From NCBI GenBank assembly GCA_019828545.1, contig JACVRA010000353.1, positions 1 through 33,825 on the forward strand: a DNA stretch of 33,825 nt, in the 5' to 3' direction. The notes below the pieces were generated by a model, which did not search any database, had not been told where the DNA came from, and saw nothing but the letters and a program-made list of their open reading frames with translations. This document shows positions 20,730 through 30,980 of this stretch, piece by piece; position 1 is the stretch's first letter; each line of letters begins with the position of its first letter. Origin of the DNA: Paracamarosporium sp. OC-R06-R3 (Eukaryota; Ascomycota; Dothideomycetes; Pleosporales; Didymosphaeriaceae). Both the position numbers and the translations under genes were made by a program.

Positions 20730-21823
20730 TCACATGATGGCGAGCGCATTTGGAGGACTTGCGACGCCTCCTTTGACATTCAATGGCTCGCTTGTAAGCA
20801 TGAAGGTCCAGCGCTTTTGCTTCTCGCACTCCTTCGCAAGTTCATCGAGCGCAAACATCTCCCCAATTGGCAATCCAAATCCTGCTAGTAGTACTTGATG
20901 TAAAGCATGCTCGGACGGAGGCCACGCTTCAAACCCAGGGCAGTCCCCCGCGACGGCAGCAATTTGGGTATCCCAAAGCCAACCGAGTACTTCCAAGTTA
21001 CTCTCCATGCCGGGATACTTGAAAGGGCTTCTACCCATAACACTCTTCTTTGTCTGAAAATCAGCATTTTCGAACGCGGTAGTGAAGCCTATATGACGTC
21101 AGTATAAGGCTCCCTATGATACGATAACGCATACCAGTTCGAAGTAGGACAATGTCCCCGGCCTGGAAATCAAATTTACATTCTTTAGCAATCTGCTTCG
21201 CAATTCTTAAAGGTACAGCGTAAAAATCTAGAGGATCATATTGTATGTTATTCTTCGCCGCATAAGATACGAAGTCTATTAAGACTCCACGTCCTACAAT
21301 ACCATGCTTGGCCCAGGCTAGGTATGTCAATACTGTCGCAACATTGCATTGAAGTTCCGTACCTTGAATACCTAACCGGGCAGTTTTGTTTTCGATGATC
21401 TCCTTCTGAGTGAATCCGTTGTAGAAACGACCATCATCGAAACCCCAATGCCGTAAGCCATCCCACTGTGTGCTTGTTTGCGTATTGAAAGTGATGCGGT
21501 CATCCTCGCAATTGTCAGCAGCGTATCAATCCCAGACCCAGCAATCATACATTCATGTTTTCTGCGAGCTGGAAGATCTCATGCTTGATGGTTTCACGGA
21601 AACCACCGGTGTAGTCCATTTGTTCCAATGCCCAATTAAGGCCGAAGCGCACACCGGTCTTAACTTCCTTGGCCGCCGCAACAACTCTCTCCGGTGTAAG
21701 GTGGTTGAGAGTTCCAAGCTCATCATCTTCTCCCCAAAGGCCCCATGCTGAGTGTGGAGGGTGAGATGGATCGAGCGGCAGTTCTGAGAACTTTGGATAC
21801 GCTCGTGTCATTTGCGAAGCCAT
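20730..21823 (-). CDS. Cyclase / kynurenine-formamidase-like metal hydrolase
   Basis: Predicted 318 residues from four exons: 21823-21551, 21504-21363, 21317-21135, 21088-20730. The introns are only 45-46 nt, GT-AG, and each splice is fixed by frame and family sequence. The protein belongs to the putative cyclase family (PF04199), metal-dependent hydrolases that include bacterial kynurenine formamidases; fungal members are often uncharacterised or sit in metabolite clusters. Seen: N-terminal WGLWGEDDELGTLNHLTPE (residues 27-45), STQWDGLRHWGFDDGRFYNG (about 102-121) with the metal-site Asp/His pattern, HGIVGRGVLIDF, FQAGDIVLLRTG, AAVAGDCPGFEAWP, LHQVLLAGFGLPIGEMF and the typical GGVASPPNALAI end. 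Length is normal. It is the downstream-most gene of three minus-strand genes with a Zn2Cys6 regulator and a P450. The substrate is unknown. Confidence 0.9.
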
Positions 21824-22037
21824 GGTTGCGTAAGATTTGGGGTAAGGGGTAATGCCTTAAAAGGAAGGAAGAGATAGGGAACGAATGCAGAATTTCATTG
21901 CACGCACATGCTTTCTTCGAGTAGATCCAACCTATCTTCCGGCTTCCATAAGGAATCGGTCATACGTATGCGGCAAATTTTGCGGGGCTCGGTTATTGAA
22001 CTCCGCTAAATCGATTTCAGTAAAGAGCGAACACACA

Positions 22038-24223
22038 TCATGTCTTCGGACCACTTTGCGGGGAATACCAATCAAGCTGTGTTAAAACTGGAGTGATAAG
22101 ATTAGTTGGAGTGACAGGATAAGTAGGTGGTCCATCGGATAGACCAGCTTGTTGCATCAAGATTCGCGCCTGGTCCAGCCCTCTACGTATCAATGGAAGG
22201 TGGTCCCAAGGCCGCAGTACTTCATACGCATTGCGTATATGATGCTCTTGCTTTGTCTCTTCCACAAAAGATAGGGCTGGGCAGTCAAAGGTTACGACAA
22301 GCGTCGTGAGCATAGCGAATGCCCTATTCAAAATGTCAGCGCTATCGACCCAAAATCTCTTCCAGGAATGACTTACGCCCACATAGAAAAATGTGTACCC
22401 ATTGCGCGACCCATCAGCTGCTCCTCAGCGACGCTAAGATATAAACAACATCCTCTTATACATCCTGTTGCTTGTTCTTTCATGACAGCAATTGCATTTT
22501 GGTCAAAAGGCGCTCCTTCCCCAGTCCCATGTTCCATGATTTTCAGTACGGATGGCCATCCTAGAACAACAAATAACGCAACGTATTGGCCTCTGAGAAA
22601 CGATTTCCGAGAGTCGAACACTGGAGTTGCATCTAGAGGAAATCGAACAACAGAAGGGAGATGATTATACCACTCACGGACCTGTTTTCTCAACTCTCTT
22701 GTCACGACAGGCGCATAGATCACGCGTCCGCTGTGGTACCCCACCACTTCCAATGACTGCGTCAAAAACTTGCGGAGGCTGATTTGTGCGAGAAAGTAAT
22801 AGAACCCTGAATCCTCTTCCTCGAATTGTGGTAGAGGTACCATTTCGTGGAACTGGCGTATGCCGACCGGAAACATCTTCATCGTAGCTTCCAACTCGTG
22901 TATAATGGTTGAAGTAGCCCAAAAGGCACGATTGAAAGCTTCTTGCTCTGCCGGAGATAGTTGATCCCTCATTCTGGAACTGCAAATGTGCATACAATCT
23001 CTCCCTGCTTGCGTGATAGAATTCCAGGTCTGTATCGGCCGAATAGCGTACTTGAAGTACGATGCTTGTAGCACGCGACACTGGAGCGTCATAAGATTGC
23101 CGGTTCTTAATGAGAGGCGCTCTAAAATTCGACAGCCTCGAGCCAAATAATCGAGACCTGGAGGTGAGTTGTTGTGGTTATGCCCTTTATCTTCTGTGAT
23201 AGCGCCCATTGCTAACAAGAAGAATGCAAGACAAGTGGACGGTGTGGACGCAACAAAGTTTTCTAGGTACGATTGTTCAACAGCGTTCACGCACGTCTGC
23301 TGGTCAAATATAGGAGTCCAACGAAGGAAGTTTTCCACGAAGCTTTGCTGTAGACGCCTAGTAGTCCTCCTGGACAGGTCAACGGGCTGGTCAAGCAATG
23401 CGTCTAGTTGATCTGCTAGAAGTTCACCAGCAAGAATTTCGTCATCATAGAATTCCCTTGTGAAATCCCAGCTTTCCACATGAATATAAGGCGGAGCACG
23501 AAAAGTCAAAAGGCTAGGTCTTGCGGTTTGACTTTCGGTGGCTGTTTGCCTATAGGCGAAGTCGTAGGTTGTTGACGCCCTAACCGAACCGTTCGATGTC
23601 GCATTTGTAGATGTTAGGTAGTCCATGGCGAGCCTATTTACGCTCGATCTTCGGGAGGGTGGCTCACACGGCGGCAGCATCTCACTGTGATGTGAGGTGT
23701 TTGGTGAGACCACAGCAACATTTTGCACTTGCACCTGCTGCTCAGTTGCCTCCAAGCGCGACTCCAATTCGGATAGCCGCCGCTCGATGTTTTCCAAAGC
23801 TTCTGGGGGTGGAGCAATGGCTTTCCCTCTAGCATGAGGTTAGCACTGGTAGAAATTCAAAACCTCCAAGAAAGTATTTCATTGTGGTTCTAATTATAAG
23901 GGAAACGAACCTGTCGCCTACTGTTGGTTTGCGATAAGTACATTCAATTCCAAGGTCCGTGCAGAATCCACAAGAGGGTTTCTGTGCGTCACATCTTGTC
24001 TTCCTAAACCGACACACATTGCACTAGAGCGCATTAAAATTTCTCCTAGGGATTGGGGTGTTCAAGGGCATGCAAATAGACGTACAGCAATTGCTATGCG
24101 TTTCCGGGGATAGTTTTCCGCTACAGGCGTCGCCTGCGGGCTGGTGGATGTAGTCCCGTTCTCCGGGCCTGCTCGCGACGCGTCGGATAGTGGCGAGTCA
24201 TCATGCTTCCGCTTGGTGGCCAT
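22038..24223 (-). CDS. Zn2Cys6 transcription factor with fungal-specific regulatory domain
   Basis: Predicted 662 residues from four exons: 24223-24086, 24023-23911, 23828-22377, 22323-22038; introns of 62, 82 and 54 nt with GT-AG ends and GCTAAC/GCTGAC branch sites. Residues 1-46 are hydrophilic with basic KRK and PRKRIAIA. The binuclear zinc cluster has all six cysteines in register (47, 50, 57, 64, 67, 74; CX2CX6CX6CX2CX6C). A linker and heptad-like coiled coil (LSELESRLEATEQQVQV, about 96-112) suggests dimerisation. The middle region (about 200-560) has the helical pattern of the fungal-specific transcription factor domain. Proteins of this class bind CGG-containing sites as activators, often of adjacent pathway genes. 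It sits between the cyclase (214 bp away) and the P450 (349 bp away), all on one strand, so it is the likely local regulator. The target set is inference. Confidence 0.9.
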
Positions 24224-24572
24224 GGGTCTTAACTGCAGGAGATGATTTCTGCAGGTGTCGTGGTCAGCGTAGAGCTGAGCTCTCGAGATGTATGGTCGGA
24301 ACCTGGCACCCGGGTTGAAGATTGGCGTTCTGGAATTCCCCGCATTTTCGCGTTCACGCCGTGCCGCATCTTGCCAATTGGCCCCTCATCTATTTTGAGG
24401 CTCGTTGGTCCGCTTGTGTCGGCCCGGATCAAGGAATCCGCCCAAATGGTAAGCCTGGTACTTCCAACGAGAGTGCACGGCCAACTGAAAATGCTGGTTT
24501 GATTGCTATGCAGGTTCATTATGCATCTAAAATCCACAACACTACTCCTCAATCAAAGCCGTGCCCTTCCAT
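24224..24572 (-). promoter_or_regulatory. Promoter region of the Zn2Cys6 regulator, with CGG-type sites
   Basis: 349 bp between the P450 stop and the regulator start. It includes tcggcccggatc (24419-24430) and gaatccgcc just right of it. The CCGGATC at 24424-24430 is the reverse complement of GATCCGG at 26832-26838 upstream of the P450. CGG triplets are what Zn2Cys6 proteins bind, so auto-regulation is possible, but two shared heptamers can arise by chance. Confidence 0.35.
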
Positions 24573-26629
24573 CTACCTTGCAACAGGAATAACTTTAACA
24601 TTCAGCTCAGGCTTCACCCAGGTCGAATATGCTACCATGTTCTTCATTTGACCCTCCGTCACCCAGTCTGGCGCACCATCGACGCTTTCCACTTCGTATC
24701 GCCAAAAGAGGCGGCTTAGGGCAAGGCGTAGCTCCATATATGCTAGATTCTTACCAATACACCCTCGGGGGCCCATGGAAAATGGTCTACTGGCCAGCTT
24801 CTTGTCGTTCGCGTATGCAGAATCGAACCAACGTTCAGGAACAAATTCGTCCGGGTTTTGGAAATTGTCGGCACAGTGGGCTGCACACCAAGTGCTAACT
24901 GATACAGTTGTCTATTCACCATCAGCCTCGCTCTGGCAGTTAAAATAAAATGGTAAAACTCCGGATACTGTATTGCCCAAGCCAGTGGCACACCATACTC
25001 AAGGGTTTTAAATTGTCAACGAGAGATACATACCCCACCTGGCAGGTACTGCCCATCGATTATATCGCCGCCCACAGGCACAGATCGCAAGAACCCAATC
25101 GGCGCTGGGGGTAGCAGACGAAGTGTTTCTTCGATGCACGCATTCAGGTATTGAAGGTTTGTAGCCTTGTCCACGGTGATATCCTCCTCGCGCGCGAATG
25201 TGCTCCGGATCTCCTTCTTCAACTTGGCGAATTTAGCAGGGTGCGCCATCATGAAATTCACTGTTGCAGAAAGAGTCATCGCTGTCGTCTCACTCCCTGC
25301 AACAATGAATAGAGCGCCATTAACGATGATTTCGTCCTGAGACAAGTCGATTTTCTTACTCTGGCGCACAATGTAATGCACAAAGTCCTTCCTATCCGTC
25401 TTTGTGTCTGCAAGGCGCTTGAGTACCTTTTCTCTGCTGTAGGCCAAATGGTCCTTGCGTTGTTTGCGCATCTCATTGGGTATCCACTTCATAAGATATT
25501 GCTGAAGGGGAGAGCCAGGTGTTGCCACACGCCTTGTGGCAGTCTCAACGGCTCCGGCTTGTACAGCACGGAAGATAAGGGTGATCCAAAAATGGAAATC
25601 TCCTTTTTCAAGACATCCGAATGATTCACCAAAAGCAAGATCACCAATAACTAAAGGTGGGTGTACAAAGTTAGTGTGATGTTCAAAAATCAAACGAGTG
25701 GGCGGAAGTAGGTGACTTAGCTAGCTGTCAATGTCTGAGAACTTTAGACACGTAGAAAGTCCGAGAGTTCTAGACAATTGCCAGCATGAGCATCCACTTT
25801 GTACCCTGGCATTGCTTACCGTCGAAGGTCATAAAGTTGAACCAATCGACAATGTTGAAGCTTTTCTTCTGTTGGGCGAAGCCTTCGATGTTGTTCATGA
25901 GCTTTGTAACAAAGGACTGAACAATTTCTTCCTGTCCCCAGAGAGCTTGCTGGGAAAAACCATGAGAAAGTGCACGACGCTGGCGTGAATGTGTCTCATT
26001 ATCAGCCATGGAGATCGTCGAGACACCTGGCACTAAAGACGGGGGTACAAGGTCAGTGTAATGCTCGAAATTAAAGGAGTGGGTGGAAGTAGGCATCTTA
26101 GCCAGCTGTTAAAGTCTGAAACATTCAGATATGAGTGGGAATTCTGGGAGTTTCAGATAATTGCTAGCACGAGTACCCACTTTGTACCCTCGCATTGCTT
26201 ACCGGGGTCAACCGAGCCAACATGAATTGGATCTTTCGATAAGTTTGGTCGTCCCGGTCGGAGGCCATAGATATCATCCCATGCCTGGGGTGTATTGAAT
26301 GAGAGTTCATTTGGGCTCAACCGTATAATGGGCCCATATTTGTCGTGGATGCTTTTCGTGTGCATCGGCAACCGACCAACGATTACCGCATAGATGGCTG
26401 GAACCTGGACAATGTTAGCCAAAAAACATCTAACTAGTTGTGCATATTTTTAGAACTGTGAAAAAGTAGTACAACATCTTACCTGCGAGACACGATTAAG
26501 AAAAGGGCCTGGATACTTCGCTAGGGGGTGGAACCATAGGCGGTAGACCACGATTCCAGCAATGTACAGTATTCCAAACGCGATACCACCCCCTACAAGA
26601 ATTGATAATCTATGCTCAGCATAATCCAT
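24573..26629 (-). CDS. Cytochrome P450 monooxygenase (CYP65/isotrichodermin-hydroxylase-like)
   Basis: Predicted 505-residue ER-anchored heme monooxygenase. Exons: 26629-26483, 26404-26203, 26032-25820, 25650-25034, 24911-24573. Seen: N-terminal membrane anchor about 8-30, Pro-rich hinge [43 protein letters not shown] (helix C), I-helix AGSETT (305-310), ExxR at 362-365, PERWFDSAY and heme loop [10 protein letters not shown] with Cys444. All key residues are intact. The sequence style resembles the CYP65-like group, which often hydroxylates secondary metabolites; substrate unknown. Introns are 78, 170, 169 and 122 nt, long for this window, and the two of 170 and 169 nt are copies of each other (listed separately). 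The last acceptor was placed so that LPGG joins TTVSVSTW. Start: the ATG at 26629; the frame is open six codons further up but with no ATG. Upstream lie several CCGGA sites. Confidence 0.92.
25651..25819 (-). other. Intron 3 of the P450 gene: introner-like element, copy B (169 nt)
   Basis: GTAAGC donor and CTTTAG acceptor; phase 1, splitting a Val codon between FMTFD and IGDLAFGES. It is a near-copy of intron 2 of the same gene: 42 of the first 50 bases are identical and the last 70 align with one gap. Terminal inverted repeat: GTACAAAGT (intron positions 16-24) pairs with ACTTTGTAC (149-157). An internal pair AGAAC/GTTCT extends to TCT/AGA with one bulged C. A putative branch site CACTAAC lies about 25 nt before the acceptor. 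Confidence 0.8.
26033..26202 (-). other. Intron 2 of the P450 gene: introner-like element, copy A (170 nt)
   Basis: GTAAGC donor, CTTTAG acceptor, phase 1, splitting the Val codon between VGSVDP and PGVSTISMA. Same orientation and phase as copy B, one 213-nt exon away. Terminal inverted repeat: GGGTACAA (intron positions 14-21) with TTGTACCC (153-160). Internal perfect 8-bp pair TCTGAAAC/GTTTCAGA. A branch-like CACTGAC lies about 25 nt before the acceptor. Length is about three times the median intron in this window. Flanking exons show no duplication. Confidence 0.8.
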
Positions 26630-28436
26630 CTTGTGGGTAGTAGTCACCTTCCTTCTTGGTAGATGTTTATTGGTTATAACGTAAAAAGGCTAGACTTTGA
26701 AGTGGCGCTTGCAAAAAATTCGCAACATCAAAAGAGGAATCGTATCTTTGAAGTAGAGCAGATCTTATGAGCTATCTAACTCTCGCTAGAACATGTCCGA
26801 GGAACTTAAGAATCCGGACAACTCGAAATCCGATCCGGCCTCCCGAGCTTCCCCAGTTGCGGGGAGCATATGACCGGACCTAAGCATAGGACTTTGGTAC
26901 CCAAACACAGGAACATGATACGTTTCATGGCCGCGTCGTCATCCGGGTGTCAATGAATGCTTTATTGGCCAGTACATACGGGTAGTAGATTGCATGGCAG
27001 TGGCGTAGTCCTGAGTGTGAAGGAAATCGATAACCGTAGCCGCCAACTTGGTGCAGTAACCATATATAGATTAGCGCAACGGTTCTGGAGAAGGGAACAC
27101 GAAGCACAGTTCTGTTGCTTTGGCTACTGACATCGCCCGTAAGACAATTCGATCAATGTATACACACTACACATACGCCGGAAGAATAGAGTAGTATGCT
27201 AGAACGTGCTTCCTCAAAAATCAAGCAACATTATACGAACACCTGGCTCATTGCTGATGTATCACTTGCAATGTCCCCGTGTGATGATCCGCTTTCCTTT
27301 GCCACATGTTTTTCGCAACCATACTATACGAACAAGTATAGCTCCTTTGTGTTTCAAGCCAAGCACTTCGGGGTCTAGTCATCAATCAATCTCAGGACAA
27401 AACCACATGTACACACAAACATACTCTGGTAGCTCGAGGACCGAACTTTTAGCAAGAGTGTGAATAGTCGTAGGATTTTTACAGACAATGTGTACAGGGT
27501 TATTGGATTGGTCGGCTAAGCTGAGGTATACCCTATCCCTTGGTCTGCTGACAAAATGTTAGGCATTACTGGGCATACATCTGTTAAGCTCTCCTGCTCT
27601 CAAGAAATGATAATATACCAGTGTAGGAGTTACACTTTGAGCAAAGCCAGATCAATACTATTGATATAATAGACTGGTTAGGAATCTATTATTGGAATAA
27701 CCTTTTGAGCTTTAATAAATATGATGACAATCAACGTACTGGCAGGCTCAACCTTCATCATTGGTTTGCTGCTTAAAATCGGAGTCATAGTATGAATTTT
27801 AGAAGAGCTAGGCAACTTCATCTCCCTGTAATGTTTCGCTGATTATGCATAGGTACGGGATTAAACATGAGCGAGACAATGTCTGTCTGTCAAACAGTAT
27901 GCTAACACAATGGCAAGGCGGGAGGTAAGTTCTCTAATACCCGTCAAGCCGCTAACATACGTGTAGGATAGGGCGATCTTAGCGCCGTACAAACTTCTAT
28001 ATTAATAACTTTTATCACTCCCCTGTTGAGTTACACTCAACCTCCGACAGTTTGCCTTCAACATTTCTTTGCCTGCAATTCGACTAGCTCTCCGTCTTTC
28101 CCTTGCTTAACTATGTCTACGAATATTCTTTCGTCGCTTGGTTTGCTGAAAGTTTGCACAAGTCTTGTCCATAAGGCCTGATACGAAACGATGACTAACT
28201 TGTTCGTGCGCCGGAGAGTAGATTACATATGCATTTAAGGACATAACGGCTAGCAAGACCAAATGAGAAACAAAGAAGCATCTTGCAGTAGCGAAGAGAG
28301 ACCCGACTCGTACGTGCCAGCAGCTTGTAACTCGCCTTTCCGTGATGGAAGAGGGCTACCCGAGCAAGCATGTGATTTTAATGGGAGGAAGGGGTAGATG
28401 ATGCATAAACAGGCAAAACGTACTCGTTGGACATGC
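26630..28436. other. Intergenic; right part gene-free, left part P450 promoter
   Basis: About 1.8 kb. The first 300 bp should hold the P450 promoter, including CCGGA sites (26813-26878). The remainder has only frames below 86 codons without recognisable content and is mildly AT-rich. A perfect 7-bp-arm palindrome, GTTGAGT-TAC-ACTCAAC, lies at 28025-28041. I see no RNA gene. Confidence 0.5.
26813..26878. promoter_or_regulatory. Cluster of CCGGA/CCG-N3-CGG sites upstream of the P450
   Basis: TCCGGA at 26813-26818, CCG-ATC-CGG at 26830-26838 and CCGGA at 26874-26878, about 185-250 bp upstream of the P450 ATG. Paired CGG/CCG triplets are the usual targets of Zn2Cys6 dimers, and such a protein is encoded next door. 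The sites are seen; binding is inferred. Confidence 0.4.
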
Positions 28437-29349
28437 TTACACAGCCGCACCTGTAGCGGCCTCTTTAGCAGCCTTTTCTTTTTTCCGTGCCTCGCGTGCA
28501 GCTTTTCTCATATCTCGAAGATCGGGCGGCTTCTCGATTCCGAGTCTTGTCCTTAGTTCATCCACGTCCGTCTCGAGTTCCTCCTCCCAGTATACGTTGA
28601 TCACGTCGTCGCTTTTTGTACCGTTCCTGAATGCCCAAGGCGCATAGATGTCCCAAAATCTTCTCCACTCCCCTTTCTTGAGAGTAAGGGCACTGAAAAC
28701 GGCCAATCCAGTCATGGGTAGTCCCGTGTTCGCGAATTCGAACGCCTTTAGCGCGACTTCGCCTTCACGGAAAACAGGGAGCCCAACAAGCGCGTGGTAG
28801 AAGTCGTGACACTCGCGGTAGCGCTGCATGACATAGGCACATTCTTCGTCGTCTATGTACCGTACTTGAGCACGTGTGTCGGGTGATACGCCTTCTCTAT
28901 CTAGCCATTCGGTATAGACGTAGCCCACGGTATTCTTGGGCAGTGATCGAAGTCGGGGGATGTTGAGCGAAGTGGACGTCAAGCGCGGCCTGTCGCGCAG
29001 GATTCTGCGACCGGTAGGATGTAGAAGCATGCGGTCACGGAGCCTGTCGACGAAGTAAGGTTGCGCGGTGGCTTCGCCAAATGCCGCAATCAGATCTTTG
29101 AGACTTAGCAGTTGACGGCAACGGCTGTACATTCAAACGCATACCTCCTCTCCGTGGGTCCAGGAAGCTCAAGAGCCCTGAGCCCACGGCCAGCCCCAAT
29201 CTCTCGGTGCGCGTCAGAGGAACATGGCCTTCGTAGTTCGGTTGCGGCCGACTGAGCACGGAAAAGACCCGGCTGTGCAGCGTCGGACGGAAAACTTTGG
29301 GAAAGGTACATGCTAAGCCTGCAGCAGGCCGCTTCAATGGCCCTGCCAT
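28437..29349 (-). CDS. COQ4: Ubiquinone biosynthesis protein COQ4
   Basis: Predicted 287-residue mitochondrial matrix protein needed for coenzyme Q synthesis, acting in the CoQ synthome at the inner membrane. Exons 29349-29145 and 29095-28437 flank a 49-nt intron (GTATGC donor, GCTAAG-type branch, AAG acceptor) that joins DPRRG to [13 protein letters not shown]. Residues 1-35 are Arg-rich without acids, fitting a mitochondrial presequence. The family metal motif HDxxHx11E is complete (His165, Asp166, His169, Glu181) within [19 protein letters not shown]. Other conserved stretches are [37 protein letters not shown] and YAPWAFRNG. The C terminus has a fungal Lys/Ala-rich extension ([15 protein letters not shown]). 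It diverges from the SET-domain gene over 207 bp. Confidence 0.94.
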
Positions 29350-29556
29350 GCGAAGGTCGAGGTGAAGAGGAGAACGATCGCATCCGCGTCATCCAATCGC
29401 ACCTGACGGTGGTCCGACAGCTTCAGCCACTGCTTATCGATAGACTGCGCCACCCGCCGGCCGGTGCGCCACACTGCCATGCCGCGACCTTCTTTGCCTG
29501 ACTTGACTCACCATCCGCTCCATCGTGCACCCCCTTGTCCTCAACCTCCACCCATC
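29350..29556. promoter_or_regulatory. Short bidirectional promoter, COQ4 (-) / SET gene (+)
   Basis: Only 207 bp separate the two divergent start codons, so both 5' UTRs and the shared promoter must fit here. The right part on the plus strand is C-rich (caccatccgctcc... cctcaacctccaccc just before the ATG), a usual fungal leader. No TATA box is evident. Confidence 0.55.
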
Positions 29557-30980
29557 ATGGCGGCTGCTATGGATCCTGGCGAGGAGCACACCCGCTTCGT
29601 CGAGTGGGCACAGTCCAACGGCGTCGACGTCAACGGGATTGCTCCGGCCAAGTTCAAGGGTCGGGGAATAGGCATCGTGGCTGCAAAAGACATCAAGGTC
29701 AGTCCTCTAGGTTTTCTGGATCTCTAAGGCACGTAACGTGCTGGGAACGTCCTCATCATGGCCTGCGGATACTTCAAAAATTCACCTACTAAGCGTTCAA
29801 GAAAGGAGATCGAATAGTGCACGTGCGCAATACCTCCCTCATCACGGTCGCGCAACAGCCGATCCAAGCACTCAACGTCCCAGCCAAGACGTCGATACAT
29901 GCACGCTTAGCCGCATATCTAGCACTCCACTACGCAGATGCAGATTACCAACATCGACCTTGGCAGGGTGTGTGGCCAAGCCAGCAAGAGTTTGAGGACA
30001 TCCTTCCTCTGCACTGGTCAAAAAAACTGCAGGACCTGCTGCCGCATGCTGCAAATGGTAAGTCAGGCCAAGATCCTCAGAGTTATAGGGGCTTTGCAGT
30101 CAGAGATAAACGGCTTCAATGTCATGTCGTGTCCCAGGGCGCATTGCAATAACAGACGGCACAGCAACCTGGCTGACGCATCGCAGTGCTTCTGTCAGCC
30201 CAGCGTTCGAACCTTGAAAGGGACTTTCTTAGCATTCACGCCAGTTATCCTTTAATCTCCAGATACCTCTTCACCTACACGTGGCTGATCGTTAACACTC
30301 GAACCTTCTATTGGGACTACCCGGACCTGCCGAATGCGCACCCGCGCCTTCCAAAGAAACGTCCCCAGTTAACTGCGGATGATTGCTATGCTATGTGCCC
30401 TTTCATGGACTATTTCAATCACTCCGACAAGGGCTGCGACCCCAAGGCCGATGGAAAGGGTTACTCAGTCACCGCTGACCGCGCATATAAAGCTGGTGAA
30501 GAAGTCTACGTCTCGTATGGCTCACACACGAACGACTTTCTGCTTGTGGAGTATGGCTTCATACTCGACACTAATGAATGCGATTCTCTTCCATTGGATC
30601 ACCTTATACTTTCACAGCTTTCATCTGAACAGGTGGAGGTTCTCAAACAAGACGGTTTCTATGGATCATACACGCTCTCGCCCACACACCCAACGATATG
30701 CCATCGCACCCAGGCTGTCGCACGGTTGTTGACGCTACCCTCACGGCGATACACGGCTTTCGTGAGTGGTACAGATGAAGGAGCAGGCGATCAGGGCAAG
30801 GTGAATGATTACGTTGTCGGGTTATTGATAAAGTACGAGAGGCAAATCATGGAAATCATAGAAGAAGTGGACATGCTGAAAGCCGATGAGGTGAAGACAG
30901 AACAAAAAGACATCTTATTACGACGCTGGAAGCAAATTAGGCAAATTGTGAGGACAGGAGTAGGTGCCCTGAGTAGCTGA
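29557..30980 (+). CDS. SET-domain protein lysine methyltransferase (SETD3/RKM/LSMT-like)
   Basis: Predicted 396 residues from three exons: 29557-29697, 29802-30057, 30187-30980. Introns are 104 and 129 nt, GT-AG. The split SET domain is typical of the group that methylates non-histone substrates such as ribosomal proteins or actin. The N-terminal part [21 protein letters not shown] (residues 36-56) is rebuilt across intron 1. The C-terminal SET core has [11 protein letters not shown] (205-215; the NHS motif binds AdoMet), [13 protein letters not shown] (232-244, with the closing Tyr) and [13 protein letters not shown] helical C-terminal region (about 260-396) would be the substrate-binding domain. 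No post-SET cysteines, as expected for this class. The actual substrate is unknown. A methionine five codons in (MDPGEE) is an alternative start. Confidence 0.88.

Noticed and set aside
24818..24832. tRNA T-loop-like GGTTCGATTCT on the minus strand
   Set aside because: Lies within the P450 exon encoding RWFDSAY; no acceptor or anticodon arms around it.
24912..25033. The 122-nt last P450 intron as a third introner copy
   Set aside because: Different donor (GTATGT), no alignment to the twin introns and no matching inverted repeats; only unusually long.
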